64,000 bases of DNA from Cercozoa sp. M6MM (lineage: Eukaryota; Endomyxa: Ascetosporea), in assembly GCA_040357565.1 (NCBI GenBank), contig JBDODJ010000037.1; one strand, given 5' to 3'. The position numbers were made by a program, and so were the translations under genes. The notes beneath the pieces are model-generated. The model was not told where the DNA came from. It did no database searches and worked only from the letters and a program-made list of their open reading frames with translations. Positions 48,203-60,452 of this stretch are shown here, piece by piece; the first letter of the stretch is position 1, and the number at the start of each line of letters is the position of its first letter.

Positions 48203-51200
48203 ATGGCAGATCGTGAGCAGTTGTACACGCAACTAAGGGCAGTGGGTGAGCGGCTATCTTGGCAAGAGGAACCTGCCCGGGTTGGTGACCTTCCGGTCCA
48301 CTGGAAATTGCTTCCTCCAAGGCGGTGCCCTGAAGACATTGAAGAGCGACTTCGAGACGCTGGTCGCGTTCGCTGTGCAAAGAAAGTTCATGCTTTAAAA
48401 GCGACGCCCGTCTTTGCTCTTGGAGCTCCAATTTTAGACTTGACGATGTCTGCCGAAGAGAAGCAACTGCACCAGCATCATCTGCAAATGCGCGAGGTGG
48501 AAGAAAGTGAGGAGTTGACCGAACAGCTCCCGCGAACAGAAGTTGAAGAAACAGAAGAGAGCGTAATAATGAAACGAGTCGGAGATACTGACGAGAAGGT
48601 TTTCGATGCTTCTATGACAGAAGCGTCTCCCGAAAAACCGCCCTTTGCCCAAATTTTGAGCTCCCTCGGGAAGGGAACCATCGAAGAAGAATCCGAACTG
48701 TCGTTCGCGCAAAAGATGCTGCTCAGGAGAAAACGGCAACATGATACTTGCATGAATGAGTACCGTAGATTTCTGCATAAGCAAAGAAAACTGTTGCTCC
48801 ACGCAATAAAGACGTCGTCGACAAAGCTTGTTCAGCAAAAAACGCAACAAGAACACAAGGTATATTTTTAATTTACCCTGGACCTGCTCCGATGCTCACC
48901 TTCATTTTTACCAGATTCAAGAGCTGTTTAAAAACAGCGAAAAATACGTCAAGGTCACAGTCGAGCAGACAACGTTGAGACTCAATGAATACATGAGCAA
49001 TGCGACTGATTTGTTGTTTGATTTATGGCATCAAGGTCGTTTAGCCCCATTCACAACATCCTCCACGCTGGTGGACCTCGGAAATCAATTCATTGTGCTC
49101 GAAGCTATGTGCCATGCTGCGCTCAGCGAGATGAAATCAATCACGAAGCAAAGCGTATGCCCTTTTTCTTTCAACTGAGGCTATGCTTCCCTGGATTTTA
49201 AGCGTGAGCTTTACAAAATGGCATAAACTAAAGGCTGCTGTATCAATTTAAAACACAGAGAATCGCGGTGCAAACCGCCCTCAACAAAACTGCGTCAAAA
49301 CTGCATCAGGTGAAACACAGCCGAAAATCTTGAAGCTACGATTGACATTTTTAACTTTCAGTTTGGCTGTGGTGTGACAGATTGCTTTCAAAAGCGAGGA
49401 TAAAATTAATCAAATCCTAAATGAAGAAGTACGAGCTATTGAACTTGACTTTCAAAACGATGTCGAAGAGGTACCCTCAGACCCCCCCCCCCCATCAATC
49501 AAACCTAAATTTAAACGGATGGTTGAGAGCAGATTCAAAAACTTGAATCTACCCTCGCAGCGTCACGCGAGCACCTGAGGCAAGAACAACAACGCAAATG
49601 GGACGAACTGAAAATCTATTGCAGTAAGACCGTACTGAGCCAAGCGGAAGGAACAGTCGCAAGTGTTTTCCAAACAGACGAATGGCAAAACCCACGTTGT
49701 GTCAGCGATGTGCTGGAGGAACTTGAAAAGGACGTTGTGCGTACCTACCGAGTTTGTATAAACAGCCTCGCAGCTGCGACGAGCACGGAGATGGCAAGTT
49801 TCAATGATATTCCGTTTGTTGACGAAATCAGCAAAGTGCACGAACAGGCGATCGAAAGAGTTCAGACATTTAAAAGGGTTATAACTCTTCTCCTAGAGGT
49901 TGGTTCAATGAGTTTACTCCCTGCATTTGTTTCGTTTCTCAGGAGCTGGTTGCCAAAGTGGATGCATTTCAAAGCCGATTTGCAGACTGTGTGGAGAATA
50001 TGGATTTCCGCGATCTAGCTGATGAGGGTATGAGCAATGAAACGAAAGAAAAAATCTTGAGCGCAGCGACAGTCAGTTCGTCACAGTTCGCGGACAGTAT
50101 GCTCGCAAAGGTGCACGAAAGCTCTGACCGCGCGCGAAGAGACATCAACGATCTGAAAATGCTGTGCTGCGCGCTGTTCTGCTACATGCAGACACTCGCA
50201 GACAGGTACGGGGGTGTAGTCAATGACATTCAACAATTCGCCGACTGCATTGCCGAAAACGACATGAATGTAGAAGAGCGAATCTCCGAAATCAAGCAAT
50301 CCCTCTCAGCTTCAGTGGTGCGTGCTTCCGTTTGTTTCTTGTTTTGATTATTAAAATTACAGTTGTTGTTTGCACAGGGGAATATTCGCCGCAGTTCAAG
50401 TATTGAACACATCCAAGAGCATAGCTACAGGTTTGCGCAAGGTGTTTCCAGCACCCAAGAAGAGATCAACGAACTTCTACGACGCTTCGACTCAGAAACG
50501 GATCTCCTGCTCGCTAAGTACGACGCCGGATTCCGCCAATCTAAGGAATCCTTTGATTTGTCGCTTCGGAACGACGAGCAAGAAAGCTGGATGTCCGCAT
50601 TGCTAGCGAAGATGAAAACAAAGGAAGTGGAGAGTGCGAAAGAGAAGGAAGAGGCGCGGATCGATTCTGAAGTCATCAACGGCGAGCCGTCCTTGCGGTT
50701 GAGTTTTTTCAAAAACGAAATCTCAAGGTTGCTTTTCCGGTTTGAAATAGCCGCCAAACATGCACTCGTAACATTTTTAAAGAACAGATTTACAGCAGCA
50801 CTAGACAAAATGCTATCCGCCATGTACTTGCAGGCTTTCCAACGGCACTTCTACAGTGCAAAGGTGAAAGAAAAGGCAGCATCGCGATGTCGCTACACCG
50901 AGAAGACGCGAGCTGACACCAGTACATGGGTAGTGTATAGCTCTACCTGTCGTATTAAGTCCACTAGTACAGTAAATATAGTGGTAAATAACAAAATAAT
51001 GAAACCGATAATTTATGTATAAAGCCTATATATATATATATATATATATATATGTAAGTTTATAGCCTATGAAAATTTACATATAAATTTATAACTTATA
51101 TTTTCCCTTTCGCCCAGATTGAGTTGGTGCAAAAAGAAGCGAAACACGTGTCGGCAATTCGGAAAAAAGAGATACCGCGCGTTCTTCGAAGAACGAAAAC

Positions 51201-53563
51201 AGCATGTGCTCGTGTATTGGCGACGAGCAAGAAGCTCGAAAAGAAGGTAATTTTCACCTTTCCTTTTATTTATTGAACCCATCCGTTTATTTTTTTACGT
51301 TAGGTGACCGAACAACTGAAGGCAATCTCCCAACTGACGGAAGAGATACAGCAAAGGGCAGCTTGGTACGTCGCGCAAGTTGAAGGACGAGCGTCAGATA
51401 CCTGTCTGAACAAAAGTAAGTGAATCTGTAAACTTACCGTATCTTCAATGAGTGGAATTGCGGACGGTTTCATAGTCTTGAAGCTCAAAGCTGAGATGTC
51501 GCGCTATGAAGCCCGACAAAGGCGTAGACTATCCGAACTCTGTCATTTGGCGAAAAAGAGCGCACTCTCAATGGAAAGTGGCGTACGCAATAGTTGTGCA
51601 ACCTTCTTGTCCGATTTTGGATTGCTGCCAGAACTTTCTCCGACTTACCGAGCTCTTAAAGTTGAGGGACAAACGCTCAACGAAAACCGAAGCAATGAAG
51701 GCTCGAAGTCGGAGGCAGCAGATGCCACCGTCGCAACCATGCGAGAAGACGAGCTCCCAGTTGGAACGTTCAGCCCTGAGCAACGAATCGAGGCGGAGGA
51801 AGCTTTGGATGCCATTTTGAAGGCCACTGTCGGCAAGAAAGAGGAGTTTGACAAAGAGGTAGAGTCTTTGTCTTCAAACGCTTCGGCAATTTCTTTCAAG
51901 GAAGCTGTTGATCGGCTGAACGAAATCGAGGACGAAATAGCTCGCAATTACTGCCTTGGTCGAAAGTACAAAACACCGCTCCAGAAGCTAGGCGTCATCA
52001 CAAAATATTTGGCTCGTACCAAACTGTGCACGGAAAACCTCGATGCGTTCCTTGCTGAGTTTGATCCATTGGTACAGCACACCTTACACAACGGTATTCA
52101 CTTTTGAGTAAATTTAGTGCCCGGTAAAATATAAAATTTACCGAGCAGAAATTAGACGTAATTGCCAAGGTACTAGCGAAGCAAGCGATTCGCATTGGCT
52201 GCGATGCAGCATTTTTCGGGAATGACTTTGGAATTGACACCGCACAGCCACTAGACTTGGTGTTCCAGCAAGCCAAGCTCGAAGCAATCAGGGAAGCAGA
52301 ACTTCTGCTAGGAAGCGCGGACCTGCCAGGTCTGTCACATGCCCTAAAGGTAAAACACGAAGAGACAGTGCAGATAAAAGACCGTGCACGAAAACACCTA
52401 GCCCGCAGTTGCGCTTCTTTGGAACTGAAGATACTCGAAGCTGCTTCCGCCGTACTACCCGAAGGCCTACAGGCACTTGGCAAGTCTCTTCAGCAACGAT
52501 TGGGCAACACGCAAACTCAACTGAAAAAAGCCTGGACTAAGATCGAGCTAGAGGTCGAACCTCTGAGGAAGGCGCTGCGCGACGCAGTCGAAGAAAGCTC
52601 AAAGCCGAGCGCACCACTCCAATCCGCTGAATTCATGCAGCAAATCCAACAGCTCCGGGCACGATACCAAGAGTGCCACAGTCGCTGCGTGCGCTTCATC
52701 GCTGGAGGCGAAAGTACGATCGACGCGTTACTCGAACAGTCCGCCGGCGAGATCGATACGCTGCGCACCCAATTCCAACAGTGCCTTGACAGCTGGGACC
52801 TTTGCTTGTGCATACGTGACTTTGCTGCTGCATTTGGCGATAATGTGTCATCCGAACTCAACTTTGCGCTAGCGCGAGAGTCAGGCGAATCTGCTTCGGG
52901 CAGTGTCGGAAACATCGACCGTGGGGAGCATGCTGTCCGCCAACCGTCATTTCTCACGCGCCACAAAAGTCGCACCTTCGCGTTTCCTGCGTTCGTCTGC
53001 GGGAAGCAACGAATCGATCTGTCTTTCGTCAGCTTTGACACGTGCTGCTTTCGTCTTCTCACTTTACATGGTGCGTGTTATGATAAGAGTATCTTGCGCA
53101 GAGACAGTCGCGAAAAAGCTGTAAACGCCGCCCGACACGCAGTTTTAGAACTTCAGATTTTTCTGGTACCAACTGTATCGCACACTGGTAGTTATCCTTT
53201 TCATTTACTCTGGCATTAGGTTTTATTTTTGTGCTACTAGAGTGAGGTTGTCGCTACCTGGGCATGCGTCTTTGGCGACATGAAAAAGTTATGCGCACAG
53301 TGGGAGAGTGAGTTCGAACAACAGTGACACGACTGATTTCCGTCTACAGCCAGGACTTTAATATTCAGTAATACCCATATGTTAGCCAAGCAGATCTCAC
53401 CAAGGTGTCCCATAAATTTGCCGCTCAAGTCCACTCGTAAGACTCCAACTATCGCACCGCCAAACTTCGCCTCCAAAAGGCACTGTTAAGTCACAGCAAA
53501 ACTTATCAACAAAGTTTACCCTTGAAGCCTCGCTCTACGATGCCGTGTGCATCGAGAAAATGA
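48203..53563 (+). CDS. Long coiled-coil protein, CCDC180-like (DUF4455/DUF4456 type)
   Basis: The longest gene in the window, about 15 exons and well over 1,300 residues. The start ATG at 48203 gives MADREQLYTQLRAVGERLSW and VGDLPVHWKLLPPRRCPEDI. The rest is nearly all charged helix: EEESELSFAQKMLLRRKRQH, LFKNSEKYVKVTVEQTTLRL, NEYMSNATDLLFDLWHQGRL, AIELDFQNDVEE, LESTLAASREHLRQEQQRKW, LVAKVDAFQSRFADCVENMD, and VLPEGLQALGKSLQQRLGNT near the end. Repeated spectrin-like helix lengths and the paired domains recall CCDC180, a conserved flagellar or axonemal protein. The assignment is from overall pattern, not a diagnostic motif. Codon use and base composition are more AT-rich than neighbouring genes, and introns include a (TA)n stretch at 51028-51052. 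The final exon and stop are uncertain by a few bases. Confidence 0.55.
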
Positions 53564-53759
53564 CTGAATAGTTCTGGCCTTTATTTTGACCTAATCTATC
53601 ACTAAAATGTGCACTCAGAGGCCTCAGCGTTCGATAGCAGCACCAAACATGCGAAATCCCACAGTGCGAAAGATTTCTGGGCCGACTCGGTAGCGACAGT
53701 AAAAATAGCAACACGCACGTGTAGTACATATGTGCTAACTTTCAAGAGGCACAAAATCT

Positions 53760-54128
53760 CTAATTGGCGTCGGCAGAGTGCTGATTTGGCCATTGGACTC
53801 CGTAGCCACGCTGTTTTGATTCTGTGGTTGTGAGCGTGTAGAATGATGTAGAGCGATATCTCCAGGAATCGCCGAGGCGGAGATGTGGCTCCACATCAGG
53901 AGGAAACTGCAAGTCCAGCCAGACCTGCGAATGCTCTTTTTGTTGCCGCACTTGAAGCAACTCTTGCGCTTGAACGCGCCTGCTCTCCTTGAGAGTTTCG
54001 AGTAGTCGCTGGAGCACGCGTGCGCATTCGGCAACCACAAGCGTGAAAACGGCTTTTGCGAGCCCGAGTAGCGACGCTTCTCCGTGGTGAGCGGTGAATT
54101 TGGCGGTCTTGTAGGTGAAGAAACACAA
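53760..54128 (-). CDS. Possible small helical protein (C-terminal exon)
   Basis: A minus-strand frame of about 120 codons. It contains FFTYKTAKFTAHHGEASLLG, LAKAVFTLVVAECARVLQRL, LETLKESRRVQAQELLQVRQ and VWLDLQFPPDVEPHLRLGDS, then a polar end. The amphipathic helices are protein-like, but no family is recognised. Upstream sequence to 54440 on the minus strand could supply earlier exons. Other minus-strand frames also stay open here, so the call is tentative. Confidence 0.35.
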   Translation of the reverse strand: MCFFTYKTAKFTAHHGEASLLGLAKAVFTLVVAECARVLQRLLETLKESRRVQAQELLQVRQQKEHSQVWLDLQFPPDVEPHLRLGDSWRYRSTSFYTLTTTESKQRGYGVQWPNQHSADAN

Positions 54129-54612
54129 GGCTGAACTGTGGGTAAACGAACTGTGTTGTAGACGTCACTGTTACTGTCAACATCAAACAACCTACTCGGC
54201 TGACTACTTGCTCCACGTGGAAGCACCTATCAGTCATGCCAAACAAGAATTGAGCGTTGCCTAGCTTGGCATACCCTGTGTTTGGTAGAGTGGCAAGCAG
54301 CTCGAAACTGCTGCAGAATTGAAACAGCCCTGTTTCCAGATACTAGGTACCTCAAAGGATACCGTGCTTGTTGACACCAAAGCAACTGACTTGCTCTGTC
54401 TTGAGCAGGCAAGAGGGTTTTCTTTTTGTTTGTCTGCTAACACTAAATTAAACGACCTTACATTCTTACTAGGAAACCAACTATGTAGCTCCCCTGCACC
54501 AGTCCGGGGTGGGTCACAAGAGCATGGCCGTGTCTACCGCCCGCTTAGGGTAGGACCATACAACTCCCCTTTTGACGTTCCCCAGACACCGAAGTCGACT
54601 TCATGGTTGGTG
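54129..54612. other. Left flank of inverted-repeat element
   Basis: About 480 nt. Possible unresolved upstream exons of the preceding minus-strand frame; otherwise nothing supported. Confidence 0.3.
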
Positions 54613-54959
54613 CCCCAACATCCTGATTCCCGGAATTAATTTTTGGTTCCCGATATGGACGGTTAGTTCCCGGAACTAACTCCGTCTTAGTTCCCAGAAT
54701 TATGATTGGTTCCGAGAATTAATGCCATTAGTTCCGAGAATTAATAAACGTAGTTCCGAGAATTAATAAACGTAGTTCCGAGAATGAACCGGGACGACCG
54801 GACGGGACGCCAACCGAACGAGGGGACGCGACGCGAGACGAGCCTGGGCACAAGCAACGCAAGCGCGAAGAAGACGCGAGGAGACGGCCAAACGAGACGG
54901 AGGGAAGCGAGCAGACACATGACAAAAACGAGATTCGCGCCAAGTCATCGAACTCCCAG

Positions 54960-55539
54960 TCAAAACAAGACTCTACAAAAAACCGCGTAGATAGAATGAG
55001 TGAGTAAAATAGTACTAAGTACCCACGTTGTCCGCGCCACTGCATCGCTGTGAGTTCGCGCCAACGTATCGCTGCTTGCGAGAAGGGCCAGCTTCACAAA
55101 GGAATGATTCTGCTTTGTTCTATAAAAAAGCATACAGTATATGTGATACGATACAGAAATCGATCCATGAACGCAATCACAACGTACGAAGAAAGCAAGG
55201 CTTGAGGAGTAGAAACCCTGCACCTGCTCGCGGCTGCCAGCAGAAAATGTGTCTGTGACAGGCAAGCAGTCGTGCTGCCACGGTGTCATCCGTCATGCGC
55301 ACAGACTCCACGCGTTAAAGAATGTGACCAGAGCGTAGAAGCCAAGTTGGTTCTCTGCTCCCCGTACGTGATGCAGCATCGTATAAGCAAGGAACGTGAG
55401 TACCGGTCGGAAGAATCAAGAAGAGATGCGAAAGTGCACGCACTGCGAACTTGAGGTCGTCTGGTGCTGCGAGCAGGTCGGCGGTGTCATCGGTGAGGGC
55501 ACGTTTCTGGCGCGACGTAGCGCCGGATAACGTACCCAT
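54960..55539 (-). CDS. Tentative spliced gene inside the inverted-repeat element
   Basis: The ATG at 55539 gives MGTLSGATSRQKRALTDDTA, DLLAAPDDLKFAVRALSHLF and LILPT up to a GTAC donor. A later acceptor would add TFSAGSREQVQGFYSSSLAF, and a further exon FVKLALLASSDTLART. A hydrophobic frame (VLTFLAYTMLHHV....GFYALVTFFNAWSLC) also lies right after the donor in another phase, which could mean a shifted or alternative exon. Exon choice is unresolved and no family is recognised. Confidence 0.3.
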
Positions 55540-55680
55540 CTTAAAAAACCCCAATAAACTCGACCCTGAGCCAACCGTAGGGAGTTTATACCAGTTCAGC
55601 TGCGCTGAGTTTGCACCAGGTGCACAGCAAGTGGCCTAGTGTCTACACAAGGGACACAGAGATGATGCACAATACAAAAA

Positions 55681-56447
55681 TTAAAGCACAGAAAAGCGCA
55701 CACAGTAGCACATCGCGCCATTCGACAAAGTCTCGTCCTGTTCAAGAGCCTTGCAGCAGGTCAACAAAAGCTCCATAGGAGTGAAAGGACGCACAAATCC
55801 GTCAAATCGACTCGCACTGGTCGGCAGTCGGTCTTCAACCACGCCGGCTGCGCCGCGCTTCTGCTTGCACGTCGCACACTTCGCTCGGAGTGCGTGCCAA
55901 TCCCAACGCAAGTCCACAACCCCGAAGCGGTACATTTCCGCACCATTCCACTCTGAAAAAATCTCAAACCTTCCCCAAAACAAAAAGAACACGACAACGT
56001 TAAATACTGTGGACAGCTACCTCAACAGTCGTGGCACCCGCACGAAGAATGTTGAGCAAATCTTTGAAGCTATTGCTGACGCTCCTATCAATTTCGTCAC
56101 TTGAACGCTGCATTCCGGTGTTCTCGACCGGCGCACCAATGTCGGAATCGTCGCCTGCATCCTTTTCTGTTCATACACAAATCACAGAACTCGCAATCGG
56201 AGCACGCTACATGCCGCATCAGGGGCTGATGCGACGAAACCCTGTGGCCACACACTGCGGATGCTTGTCCGCCGCGCCTGCTGCATGCTGCGCGGAACGG
56301 CTATGTTTTCGACCCTCGGCTCAAACGAATGATTCCATCAGTGTTCCTGCTTGGTTTGTGCATGTATTTTGGCCCAAGATTTTACGCCGCATACAGTGCA
56401 CTCCCGACTAAGCCGGAAGCTACCAACACAACTGAGTACGCAGTCAT
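55681..56447 (-). CDS. Tentative spliced gene inside the inverted-repeat element
   Basis: The ATG at 56447 begins MTAYSVVLVASGLVGSALYA, a likely membrane or signal-anchor helix, ending at a GTAAAA donor. The main downstream frame (about 55990-55681) encodes FEIFSEWNGAEMYRFGVVDL, RWDWHALRAKCATCKQKRGA and FVRPFTPMELLLTCCKALEQ, with stop at 55681. CATCKQ offers a Cys pair. How the middle exons join is unclear. A remote similarity to TIM21-type mitochondrial membrane proteins was considered but not supported by a clear motif. No transposase signature is seen. Confidence 0.35.
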
Positions 56448-56591
56448 GCTGCATTAATCGTGCTTCCGTATTCAATTTGGACAGTAATTCCGGGAATCAC
56501 CACTTAGTTCCCGAAACGGGCTAATAGTTCCGGGAATCACCACTTAGTTCCCGGAAACGGGCTAATAGTTCCGGGAATCAGGATGTTGGGG

Positions 56592-56774
56592 GTGCAGGTA
56601 GCGGGCTACAAGTAAAGAGGCGTCGCAGGCGTTGTCTTACTTTTCTTTAGTCGTTGTCTTCACTAAAACTGACAATCTCACATCAACATTACGGGTGAGC
56701 TACAGCGTGTAATTTAAAGGCAAGCTCTCCAGCTTAGCACGCAACTGAGTCAGTGCAATCGAGTCGAAGCGACG
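56592..56774. other. Right flank of inverted-repeat element
   Basis: About 180 nt between the element and the end of the AND-1/Ctf4-like gene. Nothing notable. Confidence 0.35.
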
Positions 56775-59349
56775 CTACTTAACGCTGCTAAAGAGCGAAC
56801 GCGAGGCAGACTTCTTAGGTGTGGCACGAGCGAACGGGTTTGCCTTACGCCGAGCCTTGCTTCTGCGGGGTAACGGTGGTATGGGTACAAGCGCACGCAA
56901 GAGAAAGAGGGGGGGGGGGGCATACGCCGAGGCAGTCACCGAGGATTTGAAGAGCGGTTGCTGCGCCTGCTTGGCCTGCTGCGACGAGGTCAAGGAAGAG
57001 TGCGCGCCGGCACTCTGATCCTCTGCGTCGTCCTCGCTGTGCACGAGTGTTTTCAGGTACCTCTGGCACAAGGGATACGGTTTCAAGATAGCACCTGCTC
57101 TCACTGTCGCTGTTGCTGTCTTCTGTCGCAAACGCAAGCTCTCCTTGCAACTCTTCAATCAACGCACTCACCTTGGTGCGGCCAAAGTGTGTCTGCAAAT
57201 ATACAGGACACAAGATGAGACACAGATTGAGTGATAATTAATCACACTGGGACAAACACTCAACGCACAGCGATGACGTTGAACCGCTCCAGCAGTGTCT
57301 CAGCACGCGCGGCTGGCGCCAAACTGCTTCGCACAAGCGAAGCAGCGGCCGCACTCGCCTCGGCTGACACGGTGGGTACATATGTAAAATAACGAATACA
57401 CCTTACACACACACACACACACACATGCACACAAGTGCGTGTGTGAATAAAGGTACCTTCGCAGGCACATCGCATCAAGAGCAAGCGCTGCTTGTCGATT
57501 GCGATTCGGGCCTGGCTGCTGCGTTGTGCACATTGTGCGCGTTTCTCGGACTACACACCCCACATATGCACATGACCACACAGATATACCATTGGTTGAG
57601 GGATACCCCAGGTGCTGCGAGTGCCTCGCCAGTGGAGAAAAGTGCCAGCATGACAGTCTGCAGCCAAAGCTCGTGCTGCTCGGCCTCGGCACTCTCCAGT
57701 AAGGACTTCTGCTCCATAATAAACGGTTGGCATATTTAAGTAAGGAGGTCAACCAAGAGCAGGTACAGAGGCAGATGCCGTGCACAGAGGCAGCGCAGAG
57801 CGCGCCAGAGGCGACATGGCGAAGGGCAAGGCCGTCACAGGCGGGAGACGGTGGCCCGACGCAGTGGCGACACGTGTCGGCACTCTCTCAGTGTTGTCCT
57901 GTCCGGGGGGGGGGGGGGCTAAATACGTGAAGTAGAAGAGGAAGGCAACGCACAGAAGCCACGTGGCAGATGACATTGTCGTCGCGCGCTTCCACCGGCC
58001 AGAATCGTGCCTTCTTGGGTAAGGATTCCTGCACAAATCAGTACAAGCGAGCCTAGTGTAATCCAAATGCAGGCCCCACAGTAGACACGTACGTCAGCAA
58101 GATTGGCAAAGCGCATGTCGCTGATTTCTTGCCATTGCATTGTGCTGTTTCTCTACAGTACCAGTGTACAGCACATATGGACAGTACAGTACACACGTAG
58201 CCACGTACACAAAGGTACCAAACTGGACATGGCGCCGGCCCGGTCGCACTGGAGTGAATTAGAAAGCACCAACGCCACGAGAGTCTCCGCCTCGCACTCG
58301 TCATACTCTGCCGTGTCATCGTAGTCTGGGACAGGGGCAAGTAGAGTAATTGAGGTTAAGACCAATAACAAGGTAACATGCACAAGAAACCCGAGGCAAG
58401 GTGAGTCGTCACATGTGCCAACAGACAGCCGGACGGACTGTGGAACCCTGTGATACCCATGCAGAGCCATATGAAGGGTACACACACATGACGGGAGGGA
58501 TACCGAGCCAGCGCAAACGGCGGCACAGGTTGCCAACCGTACCAAGTCGCAGAGAGGCACTGCACGACTCCTGCAGCAACCTCAGCGTACATGACAATCT
58601 GTACACTAGGACACGTATCATGTGGGTACACTGACGAAATTCCTGACACAGTATAGCTTGGTCATCCCCGATTCTATATTTGAGAAAGTAAGGAGTGCAT
58701 GCGGCATGGAGCAAGCTAAACTACTCGAGTACCAAATACGAGGGCGAAGCGATCGTCGACAGCACGCAGTGACAGCACCTACATGCACAGAATACATGCA
58801 CAGAACATGTACGCACTGACATAGTACACAAACAAAGAGGCAGAAGGTACTGCTTCAGGTGTCACCCAGTGCTTGAGAGTCACTCCTGCACGACCAGGTA
58901 AATGGGGGGGGGGGAGGGGTAAAGGATCGGTTTGGTAAGATACCGGTGGCAGCACACAGCACGAGCAACTGCGTCTGAGCAGCTACGACGACGAAGCGAG
59001 TGCCAACGGCCAGTAAGGCACCTGTGCCAACCCAGTCATGCACACATTTAAGATACAGACGCAATAGCAGCACTACCAGTCATGTCGGACGAAGGCAAGG
59101 GCAGCACGCGCTTCCAGTCACCTGAGATTTATTTTAGAGAAGGAAAAGTAGGGTATGGCGGAAGATACCTCGGTCGCAGCAGTACTGCTGCAGCAAGTGC
59201 TCACTAAACACGCGCATGTGCAGTGTGCCGTCCGATGCCTGAGAAAGGTAGGGGTAAGTGCGGCGAGAAGCATAGCGATATGCCTACCAGGCGCGCGGCA
59301 CAGGTCTCGCTGAGGGCAGCACAAACCGTCGGTGCGCCGCGTTCCTCCA

Positions 59350-59400
<51 letters not shown>

Positions 59401-60215
59401 NNNNNNNNNNACACACACACATGCGCGTAGTCAAGGTGCTGGAAGTACCAGTCGCCACTGTCGGCGGTCTTGCACGGTCGCTGCCACCACTATGCCAGCT
59501 CTGTGTGCGACACATCATCATGCTTCGATCTCGGCCAGATAGGAGTGGGAATACCCCTTGGAAGGCAGACGGAAAAGACGGCCATGGGCGTTCCAATCGA
59601 AAAGTGTCGCTTCACCAGGACGCGCCTCATGCGACGTGCTGTGCGAGGCAGCGACGTTGAGGACGCACGAGTCGCTGGCTTTCAATGCCTGCCCAGAGGC
59701 GTCAAAAACTCGGCGCGAACGCTTGTGTCCGCGCCTCTTGGTCGGCATTTGCACGTCGCCTGTGTCATCCTGTGGGAGGGTGGATGCCGAGTATGCAGAG
59801 TGGATAAAGTGCCATAAGGGCTGTGAGATTAGCACCTCTACAAAACCGTCATCTTCGAAATGATCGAGGTTAGCACTCGGCACGACAGTGCTTTCGTTGT
59901 TGGCGTTGCCGGTCTGGCCCCCCTGCGCGTCCATCGAGTCAGCCTTTTTTGTTCTGCGTTCATGGAAATACACACGTGAGAGAAACCACTTCCTTTGAAA
60001 ATAACACGCTCCATAGAGACAAGACACGATAGTGTATCGCCGAAAAGCGTTTGCTGCTTCGCTTTTTTCCGAGGTGGGGCTTCCGGCTCCTCGTCTACGC
60101 CGCTCTGCGATTCCAACACGCGATGACATGTGCTGACAACACAGCTTTCATGTGTGGCAAGTACCACAACAGCGTGCTCGTCCAACAGGCTGTCCAGCTC
60201 ATCCAGCTCCGACAT
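56775..60215 (-). CDS. AND-1/Ctf4 (WDHD1)-like replication protein, apparently lacking an N-terminal WD40 domain
   Basis: Many exons. The proposed start gives MSELDELDSLLDEHAVVVLA, then PPRKKAKQQTLFGDTLS (a PIP-box-like QxxLF stretch), an acidic linker, and NLDHFEDDGFVEVLISQPLW. GEATLFDWNAHGRLFRLPSK repeats the TLF theme. The central part resembles the Mcl1/Ctf4 SepB domain: HDWVGTGALLAVGTRFVVVA, ARFWPVEARDDNVICHVAS (Ctf4 FWPV.....nvyc..l) followed by a Pro-rich strand LPPVTALPFAMSPL (family LP.lPLrlPL). Then come helices MEQKSLLESAEAEQHELWLQ and a basic C-terminus RRSKARRKANPFARATPKKS. Ctf4 trimers link MCM/GINS helicase with polymerase alpha. WD repeats expected at the N-terminus are not found within the proposed gene; a start further upstream past eL24 is not possible on this strand without overlap. 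A 10-N gap lies at 59401-59410. Confidence 0.55.
59357..59420 (-). repeat. (CA)n with 10-N gap, intronic
   Basis: CA array with Ns at 59401-59410 in the AND-1-like gene. Coding-strand sense is GT. Confidence 0.9.
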
Positions 60216-60452
60216 TGCTGATGCTGACACCAATAATATCAGGAGGACTGGCGATTGCAGATGGCGCCAAAAATGACAACTCTAAAAACCCCACTTGGCA
60301 CGTGCTTGAGTCACAGTGGAAACTGTGTTGGTGCGCACCTCACTGCACGGTGATTCAAGCGTAGTTTTGAGTGCAAGACAACTTCGGAGCTCTGGAGCCG
60401 GCAGAAAAAATTAAGGAAAATCTGAACTTTTTCTAGTTGCTGCGCGGCAGAG
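60216..60452. promoter_or_regulatory. Divergent promoter region, AND-1-like gene and eL24
   Basis: About 240 nt separates the start codons of a replication gene (minus) and a ribosomal protein gene (plus). A pyrimidine-rich CTTTTTCTAG stretch lies just before the eL24 ATG. Inferred from layout. Confidence 0.4.

Larger units (their letters stand above)
54613..56591. mobile_element. Candidate DNA transposon: 1,979 bp with 23-bp perfect terminal inverted repeats
   Basis: Left end 54613-54635 begins CCCCAACATCCTGATTCCC. The right end 56569-56591 is its exact reverse complement over 23 bp. GTG flanks both sides (54610-54612 and 56592-56594), consistent with a 3-bp target-site duplication. Subterminal regions carry many copies of a GTTCC(C/G)-type motif: TTAGTTCCGAGAATTAA-like units at 54700-54785 and AGTTCCCGGAAACGGGCTAA-like units at 56490-56570. 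These are possible transposase-binding repeats. The interior holds two minus-strand coding candidates and no recognised transposase. It could be a non-autonomous element, possibly one carrying host-like genes. Inverted repeats and flanks are read directly; mobility is inference. Confidence 0.7.

Noticed and set aside
54784..54990. A 68-codon plus-strand Arg/Thr-rich frame inside the inverted-repeat element
   Set aside because: Driven by a GACG-rich stretch; no splice or family support, and the opposite strand is equally open.
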